Origin: Acanthosepion esculentum
Lineage: Eukaryota; Mollusca; Cephalopoda; Sepiida; Sepiidae
Assembly (NCBI GenBank): GCA_964036315.1
Contig: CAXIWW010000817.1
Coordinates: forward strand, 10,079,501-10,143,500
Length of the DNA stretch: 64,000 bases
Reading direction: 5' to 3'
Shown: one piece after another, positions 50,113 to 61,600 of the stretch
How positions within the stretch are numbered: the first letter of the stretch is position 1
Layout: each line of letters begins with the position of its first letter
Position numbers and translations under genes: made by a program
The notes under the pieces: generated by a model
Databases searched by the model: none
Seen by the model: the letters and a program-made list of their open reading frames with translations, nothing else
Told to the model about the DNA's origin: nothing

Positions 50113-52066
50113 CTGGGGGTCGTCTGCTTGGGAATTTCTGGGACTGTCTCCTGGGTGGGGGGTCGTCTGCGTGGGACTTTCTCGGACTGGGGGTCGTCCT
50201 CCTGGGACTTTATGGGTCTGTCTCCTGGGTTGCGGTTTGTCTGCGTGGGACTTTCTGGGACTGTCTCCTGTGTGGAGATCGTCTGCGTGAGTTTTTCTGG
50301 GAGTGGGGGTCGTCTGCGTGGGAATTTCTGGGACTGTCTCCTTGGTAGGGTGTCGTCTGCGTGAGACTTTCTGGGACTGGGGTTCGTCTTCTTGGGACTT
50401 TCTGGGACTGGGTGTCGTCTGCGTGGGACTTTCTGGGACTGGGGATCGTATGCGTGGGACTTTCTGGTACTGGGGTCGTCTGCGTGGGACTTTCTGGGAC
50501 TGGGGGTCCTCTGCGTGGGACATTCTTGGACTGGGGGCCGTCTACGTGGGACTTTCTCCTAGTGGGGGTCGTCTGCGTGGGACTTTCTTGGACTATCTCC
50601 TGGGTGGGGAGTCTTCTGCGTGGGACTTTCTGGGACTGTTGGTCGTCTGCGTGGGAATTTCTTGGACCCTCTCCTGGGTGGCGGGTCGTCTGCGTGGGAC
50701 TTTCTGGGACAGTCTCCTGGGTGGGGTCCTCTGCGTGGGATTTTCTGGGACTGGGGGTCGTCTGCGTGGGACTTGCTGGGACTGTCTCCTGTCTTGGGGT
50801 CGTCTGCGTGGGACTTTCTGGGACTGTCTCCTGGGTGGGGGCTCGTCTGCGTGGGACTTTCTTCGACTGTCTCCTGGGTGGGGGTTCGTCTGCGTGGGAC
50901 TTTCCGTGACTGAGGGTCGTCTGCGTGGGATATCTGGGTCTGTCTCCTGGGTGGGGGGTCTTCTGCATGGGAGTTTCTGGGACTGGGTGTCGTCTACGTG
51001 GGACTTTCTGGGATTGTCTCCTTGGTGTTGGGTCGTATGCGTGGGACTTTCTGGGACTGGGGGTCGTCTGCGTGGGTCTTTCTGGGACTCTCTCCTGGGT
51101 GGGGGGTTGTCATCGTGGGAGTTTCTGGGACTGTGGGCGGTCTGCGTGAGACTTTCTGGGACTGGGTGTCGTCTGCGTGGGACTTTCTGGGACGGGAGGT
51201 AGTCTGCGTGGGACTTTCTTGGAATGTCACCTGGGTGGGGTGTTCGTCTGCGTGGGACTTGCTGGGACTGGGGGTCGTCTGCGTGGGACTTTCTGGGACT
51301 GTCTCCTGTCTGGGGGGTCGTCTTCGTGGGACTTTCTGGGATTAGGGCGTCGTCTGCGGGGGACTTTCTGGGACTGGGGGTCGTCAGCGTGGGACATTCT
51401 GTTACTGGGGGTCGTCTACGTTGGACTTTCTGTGACTGTCTCCTGGATGGGCGGTCTTTTGCGTGGGACTTTCTGGGACTTTCTCCTGTGTTGGGGGTCG
51501 TCTGCGTGGGACTTTCTGGGACAGTCTCCTTGGTGGGTGTTCATCTGCGTGGGATTTTCTGGGACTGGCGGTCGTCTGCGTGGGACTTGCTGGGAATGTC
51601 TCCTGTCTGGGGGTCGTCTGCGTGGGACTTTCTTTGACTGGGGGTAGTCTGCGAGGGACTTTCTGTGACTGTCTCCTGGGTGGGGGCTCGTCTGCGTGGG
51701 ACTTTCTTGGACTGTCTCCTGGGTGGGTGTTAGTCTGCGTGGGACTTTCTGTGACTGGGGGTCGTCTGCGTGGGATATCTGGGTCTGTCTCCTGGGTGGG
51801 GGGTCGTCTGCATGGGAGTTTCTGTGGACTGGTTGTCGTCTGCGTGGGACTTTCTGGGATTGTCTCCTGGGTGTGGGGTCGTCTGCGTGGGACTTTCTGG
51901 GACAGGGGGTCGGCAGCGTGGGTCTTTCTGCTACACTCTCCTGGGTGGGGGGTCGTCTGCGTGGGAGTTTCTGGGACTGGAGGTCGTCTGCGTTGGACTT
52001 TCGGGAACTGGGGGTCGTCTGCGTGGGACTTTCTGGGACTGGAGGTAGTCAGCGTGGGACTTTCTG

Positions 52067-52935
52067 GGACTGTCACCTGGGTGGGGTGGTCGTCTGCGTG
52101 GGACTTACTGGGCTGGGGGTCGTCAGCGTGGGACTTTCTGGGACTGTCACCTGGGTGGGGTGGTCGTCTTCGTGGGACTTTCTGGGACTAGGGGGTCGTC
52201 TGCGTGGGACATTCTGGGACTGGGGGTCGTCAGCGTGGGACATTCTGGGACTGGGTGTCGTCTACGTTGGACATTCTGGGACTGTCTCCTGGGTGAGGGG
52301 TCGTCTGCTTTGGACATTGTGGGACTGGGGGTCGTCTGCGTGGGACTTTCTGGGACTAGGGGTCATCTGCGTGGGACTTTCTGGGACTGACTCCTTGGTG
52401 GGGGGTCGTCTGCGTGGGACTTTATTGGACTGGGTGTCTTCTGCGTGGGACATTCTGGGACTGTCTCCTGGGTGGGGGGTTGTCTGTTTGGGACTTTCTG
52501 GGACAGTCACCTGCGTGGGGTGGTCGTCTGCGTGGGACTTACTGGGCTGGGGGTCGTCAGCGTGGGACTTTCTGGGACTGTCACCTGGGTGGGGTGGTCG
52601 TATTCGTGGGACTTTCTGGGACTAGGGGGTCGTCTGCGGGGGACATTCTGGGACTGGGGGTCGTCAGCCTGGGACATTCTGGGACTGGGTGTCGTCTACG
52701 TGGGACATTCTGGGACTGTCTCCTGGGTGGGGGGTCGTCTGCTTTGGACTTTGTGGGACTGGGGGTCGTCTGCGTGGGACTTTCTGGGACTAGGGGTCAT
52801 CTGCGTGGGACTTTCTGGGACTGACTCCTGGGTGGGGGGTCGTCTGCGTGGGACTTTATTGGACTGGGTGTCTTCTGCGTGGGACATTCTGGTACTGTCT
52901 CCTGGGTGGGGGGTTGTCTGTTTGGGACTCTCTGG
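52067..52935 (+). repeat. 434-bp tandem duplication
   Basis: Two copies at offset 434 (52067-52500, 52501-52935) share the unusual GACTTACTGGGCTGGGGG unit, GTCGTCAGCGTGGGAC, GGGACTAGGGGGTCG and CTTTATTGGACTGGGTG. Differences are scattered single bases (for example CACCTGGGTGG against CACCTGCGTGG, and GTCGTCTTCG against GTCGTATTCG). Confidence 0.8.
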
Positions 52936-53860
52936 GACTGTCTCCTGGGTGGGGGTCGTCTGCGTGGGACTTTCTGGGACTGTCTCCTGGGTGGGGGTCT
53001 TCTGCATGGGACTTCCTAGGACTGGGGGTCGTCTGTGTGGGACTTTCTGGGACTGGGGTACCTCTGCGTTGGTTTTTCTGGGACTCTCTCTTGTGTGGGG
53101 GTTCGTCTGCGTTGGACTTTCTGGGACTGTCTCATGCGTGGGGTGGGGTCGTCTTCGTGGGACTTTCTGGGACAGTCCCCTAGGTGGGGTTCGTCTGAAT
53201 GAGACTTCCTTGGACTGTCTCCTGTGTGGGGGTCGTCTGCGTGGGACTTTCTGGGACTGGGGGTCGTCTGCGTAGGACTTTCTAGGACTGTCTCCTCGGT
53301 GGGGGGTCGTCTGCGTGGGAGTTTCTGGGACTGTCTCCTGGGTGGGTGTTCGTCTGCGTGGGACTTTCTTTGACTGGGGGTCGTCTGCGTGGGACTTGCT
53401 GGGACTGTCTCCTGGATGGGGGGTCGTCTGCGTGGGATATCTGTGTCTGTCTCCTTGGTGGGGGGTCGTCTGCATGGGACTTTCTGGGACTGGGGGTCGT
53501 CTGCGTGGAACTTTCTGGGACTGTGGGTCGTCTGCGTGGGACTTTCTCGGACTGGGGGTCGTCTGCGTGGGACTTTCTGGTACTGAGGGTCGTCTGCGTG
53601 GGTCTTTCTCTGACTGTCTCCTGGGTGTGGGTCGTCTGCGTGGGACTTTCTGGTACTGGGGTCCGTCTGCGTGGGAATTTTTGGCAGTGGGGGTCGTCTT
53701 CGTTGGACTTTCTGGGACTGTCTCCTGGGTGGGGGCTCGTCTACGTGGGACTTTCTGGGACTGTCTCCTGGGTGGCGTTTCGTCTGCGTGGGACTTTCTG
53801 GGACTGTCTCCTGGGTGGGGGATCGTCTGCGTGGGTTTTTCTGGGACTGGGGGTCGTCTG
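52620..53860 (+). repeat. 1.24 kb segmental copy, partner at about 46190-47510
   Basis: This is the second copy of the segment described at 46190-47510. It lacks a few units relative to it: the offset falls from about 6430 to about 6353 across the copy. It ends about 55 bp before the junction with the 60-bp satellite, so the array edge lies just past a duplicated block. Confidence 0.75.
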
Positions 53861-53915
53861 CGTGGGACTTTCTGGGACTGGGAGCCGTCTGCGTTGGACT
53901 TTCTGGGACTGTCTC

Positions 53916-54780
53916 GTATTCGGCTTGTAGCTGTCTGAGATTGCTTGTAAGGCAGTTTTGAAAAAAAGAGACAGGAGATGTCGTTTTGTAGCAGCCTGAG
54001 ATTGCTTTGAAGGCAGTTTTCACAAAAGAGCCAAGAGACGTCGGCTCGTAGACGCCTGGGATTGCTTGTAATTCAATTTGCACAAAAGAGCCAGGAGAAT
54101 TCGGCTTGCAGGAGCCTGAGATTGCTTGTAAGGCAGTTGTCAAAAAAGAGACAAAAGATGTCGATTTGTAGCGGCCTGAGATTGCTTGTAAGGCAGTTGT
54201 CACCAAAGCGCATGGAGAATTCGGCTTTCAGCAGCCTGAGATTTCTTGTAAGGGAGTTTCCACAAAAGAGCCAGGAGAAATCGGCTCGTCGCCGCCTGGG
54301 ATTTCTTGTAAGGCAATTCGCACAAAAAGCCAGGAGAATTCATAAAGCTGCAGCGAGAGAATGCTTGTAAGGCAGATGCCATAGATGAGCCAGGAGAAAT
54401 CGCTTCGTAGCAGCCTGGGATTGCTTGTAAGACAATTATAACAAAAAGTCAGGAGAATTGGACTAGCGGCAGCCTGAGATTGCTTGTAAGGCAGTTGTCA
54501 CAAAAGAGCCAGGATATGTCGATTTATAGCGGCCTGAGATTCCTTGTAAAGCAGTTTCACAAAAGAGCCAGGCGTATTCGGCTTGTAGCAGGCTGAGATT
54601 GCTTGTAAGGCAGTTTTAAGAAAAAGAGACTGTAGATGTCGTTTTGTAGCAGCGTGAGATTGCTGTTAAGGCAGTTGCCACAAATGAGCCAGGAGAATTG
54701 GGTTTGCTGCAGCCTGAGATTGCTTGCAAGGCAGTTCCCACAAAAGAGCCAGGAGAAATCGGCACGTAGCCACCTGGGAA
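53916..54780 (+). repeat. 60-bp satellite block (about 14.4 units)
   Basis: This block is unrelated to the flanking array. Units are 59-61 bp and share the landmarks CCTGAGATTGCTTGTAAGGC, then CACAAAAGAGCCAGGAG, then TCGGCTTGTAG. Unit starts fall near 53931, 53992, 54052, 54112, 54172, 54232, 54292, 54351, 54411, 54470, 54530, 54589, 54650 and 54710, with a truncated unit at each end. Units differ from each other considerably. Related variants recur at multiples: the unit at 53931 (GATGTCGTTTTG) resembles the one at 54589, 11 units later, and the 54112 unit (GATGTCGATTTG) resembles 54470, six units later. Units at 54052, 54292 and 54411 share CCTGGGAT and an AATT-rich centre. Several carry GAATTC. 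Composition is AT-richer than the flanks. I do not recognise the family. Confidence 0.95.
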
Positions 54781-55659
54781 TCACACGCAGACGACACCCT
54801 AACCAGGAGACACTCCCAGAAAGTCCCACGCAGACGACCCCCAGTCCCAGAAAGTCCCACGCACAGGACCCCCAGTCCCAGAAGTCCCACGCAGACGACC
54901 CCCACTCCCAGAAAAACACACGCAGTCGAACCGTCACCCAGGAGACAGTCCAAGAAAGTCCCACGCAAACGGCCCCCCACCCAGGAGACAGTCCCAGAAA
55001 GTCCCAAGTAGACGACCTCCAACCCAGTAGACAGTCCCAGAAAGTCCAACGCAGACGACCCCCACTGCCAAAAAGGCCCACGCAGACGGACCCCAGTACC
55101 AGAGAGTCCCACGCAGACGACCCCCAGTCCCAGAAAGTCCCACGCAGACGACCTCCCACCCAGGAGACAGTCCAAGAAAGTCCTACGCAGACGACCCCCC
55201 ACCCAGGAGACAGTCCCAGAAAGTCCCACGCAGACGACCCCCATTCCCAGAAAGTCCCACGCAGACGACCCCCACCCAGGAGACAGTCCCAGAAAGTCCG
55301 ACGCAGACGACACCCAGTCACAGAAAGTCCAACGCAGACGACACCCAGCCCAGGAGACAGTCCCAGAAAGTCCGATGCAGACGACCTCCAGTCCCAGAAA
55401 GTCCCACGCAGATGACCCCCAGTCCCACAAAGTCCCACGCAGACGACCCCCCACCCAGGAGACAGTCCCAGAAATTCCCACGCAGACGACCCCCAGTCCC
55501 AGAAAGTCCGACGCAGACGACCCCCAGTCCCAGAAAGTCCGACGCAGACGACACCCAGTCCCAGAAAGTTCTACGCAGACGACCCCCCACCCAGGAGACA
55601 GTCCCAGAAAGTCCCACGCAGACGAACCCCAGTCCCAGAAAGTCCCACTCAGACGACCC

Positions 55660-58600
55660 CCAGTCCGAGAATGTCCCACGCAGACGAACCCCCACCCAGG
55701 AGACAGTCCCAGAAAGTCTCACGCAGACGACCCCCAGTCCCAGAAAGTCCGACTCAGACGACCCCAGTCCAAGAAAGTCCCACACAGACGACCCCCCACC
55801 CAAAAGTCAGTCCCAGAAAGTCCCACGCAGACGACCCCCAGTCCATGAAAGTCCCACGCAGACGACCCCCCAGACAGGAGACAGTCCCAGAAAGTCCCAC
55901 GCAGACGACCCCCCAGACAGGAGACAGTCCCAGAAATTCCCACGCAGACGACCCCCAGTCCCAGAAAGTCCCACGCAGACGACCCCCCACCCAGGAGAGA
56001 GTCCCAGAAAGTCCCACGCAGACGACTCCCATTCCCAGAAAGTCCCACGCAGACGACCCCCACCCAGGAGACAGTCCCAGAAAGTCCGACGCAGACGACA
56101 CCCTGTCCCAGAAAGTCCCACGCAGACGGCCCCCACCCAGGAGACAGTCCAAGAAAGTCCCACGAAGACGACCCCCCACCCAAGAGACAGTCCAAGAAAG
56201 TCCCACGCAGACGACCCCCCCCACCCAGGAGACAGTCCCAGAAAGTCCCACGCAGATGACCCCCAGTCCCAGAAAGTCCCACTCAGACGACTCCCAGTCC
56301 CAGAAAGTCCCACACAGACGACCCCCCACCCAGGAAACAGTCCAAGAAAGTCCAACGCAGACGACCCCCAGTTCCAGAAAGTCCCACGCAGACTACCCCC
56401 CACCCTGGAGACAGTACCAGAAAGTCCCACGCAGACGACCCCCCACCCTGGAGACAGTACCAGAAAGTCCCACGCAGACGACCCCCCAGACAGGAGACAG
56501 TCCCAGAACGTCCCACGCAGAAGACCCCCCACCCAGGAGACAGTCCAAGAAAGTCCTACGCAGACGACCCCCCACACAGGAGACAGTCCCAGAACGTCCC
56601 ACGCAGACGACCCCCAGTCCCAGAAAGTCCCACTCAGACGACACCCAGTCCCAGAAAGTCCCACACAGACGAACCCCCCACCCAGGAGACAGTCCCAGAA
56701 AGTCCCACGCAGAAGACCCCCTGTCCCAGAAAGTCCCACGCAGACGACCCGCCACCCTGGAGACAGTACCAGAAAGTCCCACGCAGACGACCCACAGTCC
56801 CAGAAAGTCCCACGCAGACGACCTCCCACCCAGGAGACAGTCCAAGAAAGTCCTACGCAGAAGACCCCCCCACCCAGGAGACAGTCCCAGAAAGTCCCAC
56901 GCAGACGACCCCCACCCAGGAGACAGTCACAGAATGTCCAACGCAGACGACACCCAGTCCCAGAAAGTCCCAAGCAGATGACCCCCAGTTCCACAAAGTC
57001 CCACGCAGACGACCCCCCACCCAGCAGACATTTCTCAGAAAGTCCCACGCAGACGACACCCAGTCACAGAAAGTCACACGCAGACGACCCCCAGTGCCAC
57101 AAAGTCCCACGCAGACGACCCCCACCCAGGAGACAGTACCAGAAAGTCCCACGCAGACGACCCCCAGTCCCAGAAAGTCCCACGCAGACGACCTCCCACC
57201 CAGGAGACAGTACCAGAAAGTCCCACGCAGACGACCCCCAGTCCCAGAAAGTCCCACGCAGACGACCTCCCACCCAGGAGACAGTCCAAGAAAGTCCTAC
57301 GCAGAAGACCCCCCCACCCAGGAGACAGTCCCAGAAAGTCCCACGCAGACGACCCCCACCCAGGAGACAGTCACAGAATGTCCAACGCAGACGACACCCA
57401 GTCCCAGAAAGTCCCAAGCAGATGACCCCCAGTTCCACAAAGTCCCACGCAGACGACCCCCCACCCAGCAGACATTTCTCAGAAAGTCCCACGCAGACGA
57501 CCCCCAGTCCAAGAAAGTCCCACGCATAAGACCCCCCCAGACAGGAGACAGTCCCAGAAAGTCCCACGCAGACGACCCCCAGTCCGACAAAATTCCCACG
57601 CAGACGACCCCCCACACAGGAGACAGTACAAGAAAGTCCTACGCAGACGACCCTCCACCCAGGAGACAGTCCTAGAAATTCCCACGCAGACGACCCCCAG
57701 TCCCAGAAAGTCCGACGCAGACGACACCCAGTCCCAGAAGGTACCTCACAGACGACCCCCCACCCAGGAGACAGTCCCAGAAATTCCCACGCAGACGACC
57801 CCCAGTCCCAGAAAGTCCGACGCAGACGACCCCCAGTCCCAGAAAGTCTCACGCAGATGACCCCCCACTCAGGAGACAGTCCCAGTAAGTCCCACGCAGA
57901 CGAACCACAGTCCCAGAAAGTCCCACTCAGACGACCCCCAGTCCGAGAATGTCCCACACAGACGACCCCCCACCCAGGAGTCAGTCCCAGAAAGTCCCAC
58001 GCAGACGACCCCCTGTCCAAGAAATTCCCACGCAGACGAACCCCCACCCAGGAGACAGTCCCAGAAAGCCTCACGCAGACGACCCCCAGTCCCAGAAAGT
58101 CCGACTCAGACGACCCCAGTCCCAGAAAGTCCGACGCAGACGACACCCAGTCCCAGAAAGTTCTACGCAGACGACCCCCCACCCAGGAGACAGTCCCAGA
58201 AAGTCCCACGCAGACGAACCCCAGTCCCAGAAAGTCCCACTCAGACGACCCCCAGTCCGAGAATGTCCCACACAGACGACCCCCCACCCAGGAGTCAGTC
58301 CCAGAAAGTCCCACGCAGACGACCCCCTGTCCAAGAAATTCCCACGCAGACGAACCCCCACCCAGGAGACAGTCCCAGAAAGTCTCACGCAGACGACCCC
58401 CAGTCCCAGAAAGTCCGACTCAGACGACCCCAGTCCAAGAAAGTCCCACACAGACGACCCCCCACCCAAAAGTCAGTCCCAGAAAGTCCCACGCAGACGA
58501 CCCCCAGTCCATGAAAGTCCCACGCAGACGACCCCCCAGACAGGAGACAGTCCCAGAAAGTCCCACGCAGACGACCCCCCAGACAGGAGACAGTCCCAGA

Positions 58601-61600
58601 AATTCCCACGCAGACGACCCCCAGTCCCAGAAAGTCCCACGCAGACGACCCCCCACCCAGGAGAGAGTCCAAGAAAGTCCTACGCAGAAGACCCCCCAAC
58701 CCAGGAGACAGTCCCAGAAAGTCCCACGCAGACGACTCCCATTCCCAGAAAGTCCCACGCAGACGACCGCCACCCAGGAGACAGTCCCAGAAAGTCCGAC
58801 GCAGACGACACCCTGTCCCAGAAAGTCCCACGGAGACGGCCCCCACCCAGGAGACAGTCCAAGAAAGTCCCACGAAGACGACCCCCCACCCAAGAGACAG
58901 ACCAAGAAAGTCCCACGCAGACGACCCCCCCCACCCAGGAGACAGTCCCAGAAAGTCCCACGCAGATGACCCCCAGTCCCAGAAAGTCCCACTCAGACGA
59001 CTCCCAGTCCCAGAAAGTCCCACACAGACGACCCCCCACCCAGGAAACAGTCCAAGAAAGTCCAACGGAGACGACCCCCAGTTGCAGAAAGTCCCACGCA
59101 GACTACCCCCCACCCTGGAGACAGTACCAGAAAGTCCCACGCAGACGACCCCCCACCCTGGAGACAGTACCAGAAAGTCCCACGCAGACGACCCCCCAGA
59201 CAGGAGACAGTCCCAGAACGTCCCACCCAGAAGACCCCCCACCCAGGAGACAGTCCAAGAAAGTCCTACGCAGACGACCCCCCCACACAGGAGACAGTCC
59301 CAGAACGTCCCACGCAGACGACCCCCAGTCCCAGAAAGTCCCACTCAGACGACAACCAGTCCCAGAAAATCCCACACAGACGACCCCCCCCACCCAGGAG
59401 ACTGTCCCAGAAAGTCCCACGCAGAAGACCCCCTGTCCCAGAAATTCCCACGCAGACGACCTCCCACCCAGGAGACAGTCCAAGAAAGTCCTACGCAGAA
59501 GACCCCCCCACCCAGGAGACAGTCCCAGAAAGTCCCACGCAGACGACCCCACCCAGGAGACAGTCACAGAATGTCCAACGCAGACGACACCCAGTCCCAG
59601 AAAGTCCCAAGCAGATGACCCCCAGTTCCACAAAGTCCCACGCAGACGACCCCCCACCCAGCAGACATTTCTCAGAAAGTCCCACGCAGACGACACCCAG
59701 TCCCAGAAAGTCACACGCAGACCACCCCCAGTCACAGAAAGTCCCACGCAGACGATCCCCAGTGCCACAAAGTCCCACGCAGACGACTCCCACCCAGGAG
59801 ACAGTCCCAGAAAGACCCACCCAGACGACCCCCAGTCCAAGAAAGTCCCACGCATACGACCCCCCCAGACAGGAGACAGTCCCAGAATGTCCCACGCAGA
59901 CGACCCCCAGTCCGACAAAAGTCCCACGCAGACGAACCCCCACACAGGAGACAGTACAAGAAAGTCCTACGCAGACGACCCCCCACCCAGGAGACAGTCC
60001 CAGAAATTCCCACGCAGACGACCCCCAGTCCCAGAAAGTCCGACGCAGACGACACCCAGTCCCAGAAGGTACCTCACAGACGACCCCCCACCCAGGAGAC
60101 AGTCCCAGAAATTCCCACGCAGACGACCCCCAGTCCCAGAAAGTCCGACGCAGACGACCCCCAGTCCCAGAAAGTCTCACGCAGATGACCCCCCACTCAG
60201 GAGACAGTCCCAGAAAGTCCCACGCAGACGAACCCCAGTCCCAGAAAGTCCCACTCAGACGACCCCCAGTCCGAGAATGTCCCACACAGACGACCCCCCA
60301 CCCAGGAGTCAGTCCCAGAAAGTCCCACGCAGACGACCCCCTGTCCAAGAAATTCCCACGCAGACGAACCCCCACCCAGGAGACAGTCCCAGAAAGCCTC
60401 ACGCAGACGACCCCCAGTCCCAGAAAGTCCGACTCAGACGACCCCAGTCCCAGAAAGTCCCACACAGACGACCCCCCACCCAGGAGTCAGTCCCAGAATG
60501 TCCCACGCAGACGACCCCCAGTCCCTGAAAGTCCCACGCAGACGACCCCCCAGACAGGAGACAGTCCCAGAAAGTCCCACGCAGACGACCCCCCAGACAG
60601 GAGACAGTCCCAGAAATTCCCACGCAGACGACCCCCAGTCCCAGAAAGTCCCACGCAGACGACCCCCCACCCAGGAGAGAGTCAAGAAAGTCCTACGCAG
60701 ACGACCCCCCAACCCAGGAGACAGTCCCAGAAAGTCCCACGCAGACGACTCCCATTCCCAGAAAGTCACACGCAGACGACCCCCACCCAGGAGACAGTCC
60801 CAGAAAGTCCGACGCAGACGACACCCAGTCCAAGAAAGTCCCACGCAGACGGCCCCCACCCAGGAGACAGTCCAAGAAAGTCCCACGCAGACGACCCCCC
60901 ACCCAGGAGACAGTCCAAGAAAGTCCCACGCAGACGACCCCCCCCACCCAGGAGACAGTCCCAGAAAGTCCCACGCAGACGACCCCCAGTCCCAGAAAGT
61001 CCCACTCAGACGACTCCCAGTCCCAGAAAGTCCCACACAGACGACCCCCCACCCAGGAAACAGTCCCAGAAAGTCCCACGCAGACGACCCCCCAGACAGG
61101 AGACAGTCCCAGAAAGTCCAACGCAGACGACCCCCAGTTCCAGAAAGTCCCACGCAGACGACCCCAATCCTGGAGACAGTACCAGAAAGTCCCACGCAGA
61201 CGACCCCCCAGACAGGAGACAGTCCCAGAAAGTCCAACGCAGACGACCCCCAGTTCCAGAAAGTCCCACGCAGACGACCCCAATCCTGGAGACAGTACCA
61301 GAAAGTCCCACGCAGACGACCCCCCAGACAGGAGACAGTCCCAGAAAGTCCAACGCAGACGACCCCCAGTTCCAGAAAGTCCCACGCAGACGACCCCAAT
61401 CCTGGAGACAGTACCAGAAAGTCCCACGCAGACGACCCCCCAGACAGGAGACAGTCCCAGAAAGTCCAACGCAGACGACCCCCAGTTCCAGAAAGTCCCA
61501 CGCAGACGGCCCCCACCCAGGAGACAGTCCAAGAAAGTCCCACGCAGACGACCCCAAACCCAGGAGACAGTCCAAGAAAGTCCCACGCAGACGACCCCCT

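Larger units (their letters stand above)
1..53915 (+). repeat. 31/43-bp G-rich satellite array, forward orientation
   Basis: The stretch is built only of short units (about 31 bp, starting GGGACTTTCTGGGACTG, ending GGGGTCGTCTGCGT) and long units (about 43 bp, with TCTCCTGGGTGG inserted in the middle). The run of G before TCGTCTGCG varies from about 3 to 9 bases, which shifts unit length by a few bases. Recurrent variant classes are the GCGTAGGACTTTCTTGGAC unit, the TCTCCTGTCTGGGG unit, the CTCCAGGGTGG unit, the GACTGACTCCTGGG unit, the GGGACAGGGGGTCG and GGGAATGGGGGTCG units, the AAATGTCTGCTGGGTGG unit and the GTCTTCTAGGTGGTG unit. The array runs off the left window edge and stops abruptly at the 60-bp satellite. 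I see no gene, RNA gene or transposon inside it. I do not recognise the family by name. Confidence 0.97.
43613..53915 (+). repeat. Array domain III: distinct subfamily inside the inverted duplication
   Basis: This is the same 31/43-bp family, with marker units rare or absent elsewhere: GGGATATCTGGGTCTGTC (near 44605, 44725, 45185, 45955, 50930, 51775), CTTTCTCCTAGTGGGGG (near 44960, 48545, 49455, 50560), GGGTTTTTCTGGGAGTGGGG, CTTTATGGGTCTGTCTCC and GTGGCGGTTCG. A few of these (GGGTTTTTCTGGGAGTGGGG, the GACGGTTCGACTGCG unit) also occur in the last few hundred bases of the left arm. The segment lies between the left breakpoint of the inverted duplication and the 60-bp satellite. It is also rich in CTCCTTGGTAGGG units. 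It appears to have been homogenised separately from its flanks. Confidence 0.75.

Noticed and set aside
1..53915. Immunoglobulin switch region or similar G-rich recombination region
   Set aside because: G-rich non-template repeats are reminiscent, but there is no GAGCT/GGGGT pentamer pattern, the array is far too long, and no constant-region exons are present.
54062..54370. 102-codon ORF in the 60-bp satellite block
   Set aside because: Sixty is divisible by three, so a chance open phase persists across units. The translation is a 20-residue repeat with no recognisable domain.
53916..54780. CENP-B box in the 60-bp satellite
   Set aside because: TTCGG occurs in several units, but the A and CGGG required downstream are not at the right spacing. 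The CTTCGTGGGACT variants of the main array also lack the CGGG half.
53916..54780. Transposon remnant or tRNA-derived element
   Set aside because: The block is purely tandem with a period of 59-61 bp. No A/B box, terminal repeat, poly-A tail or target-site duplication is seen at either edge.
53916..54800. Homology between the 60-bp satellite and the reverse array via CCAGGAGA
   Set aside because: The octamer is shared, but nothing around it aligns and it is not at the breakpoint. Chance is the simpler explanation.
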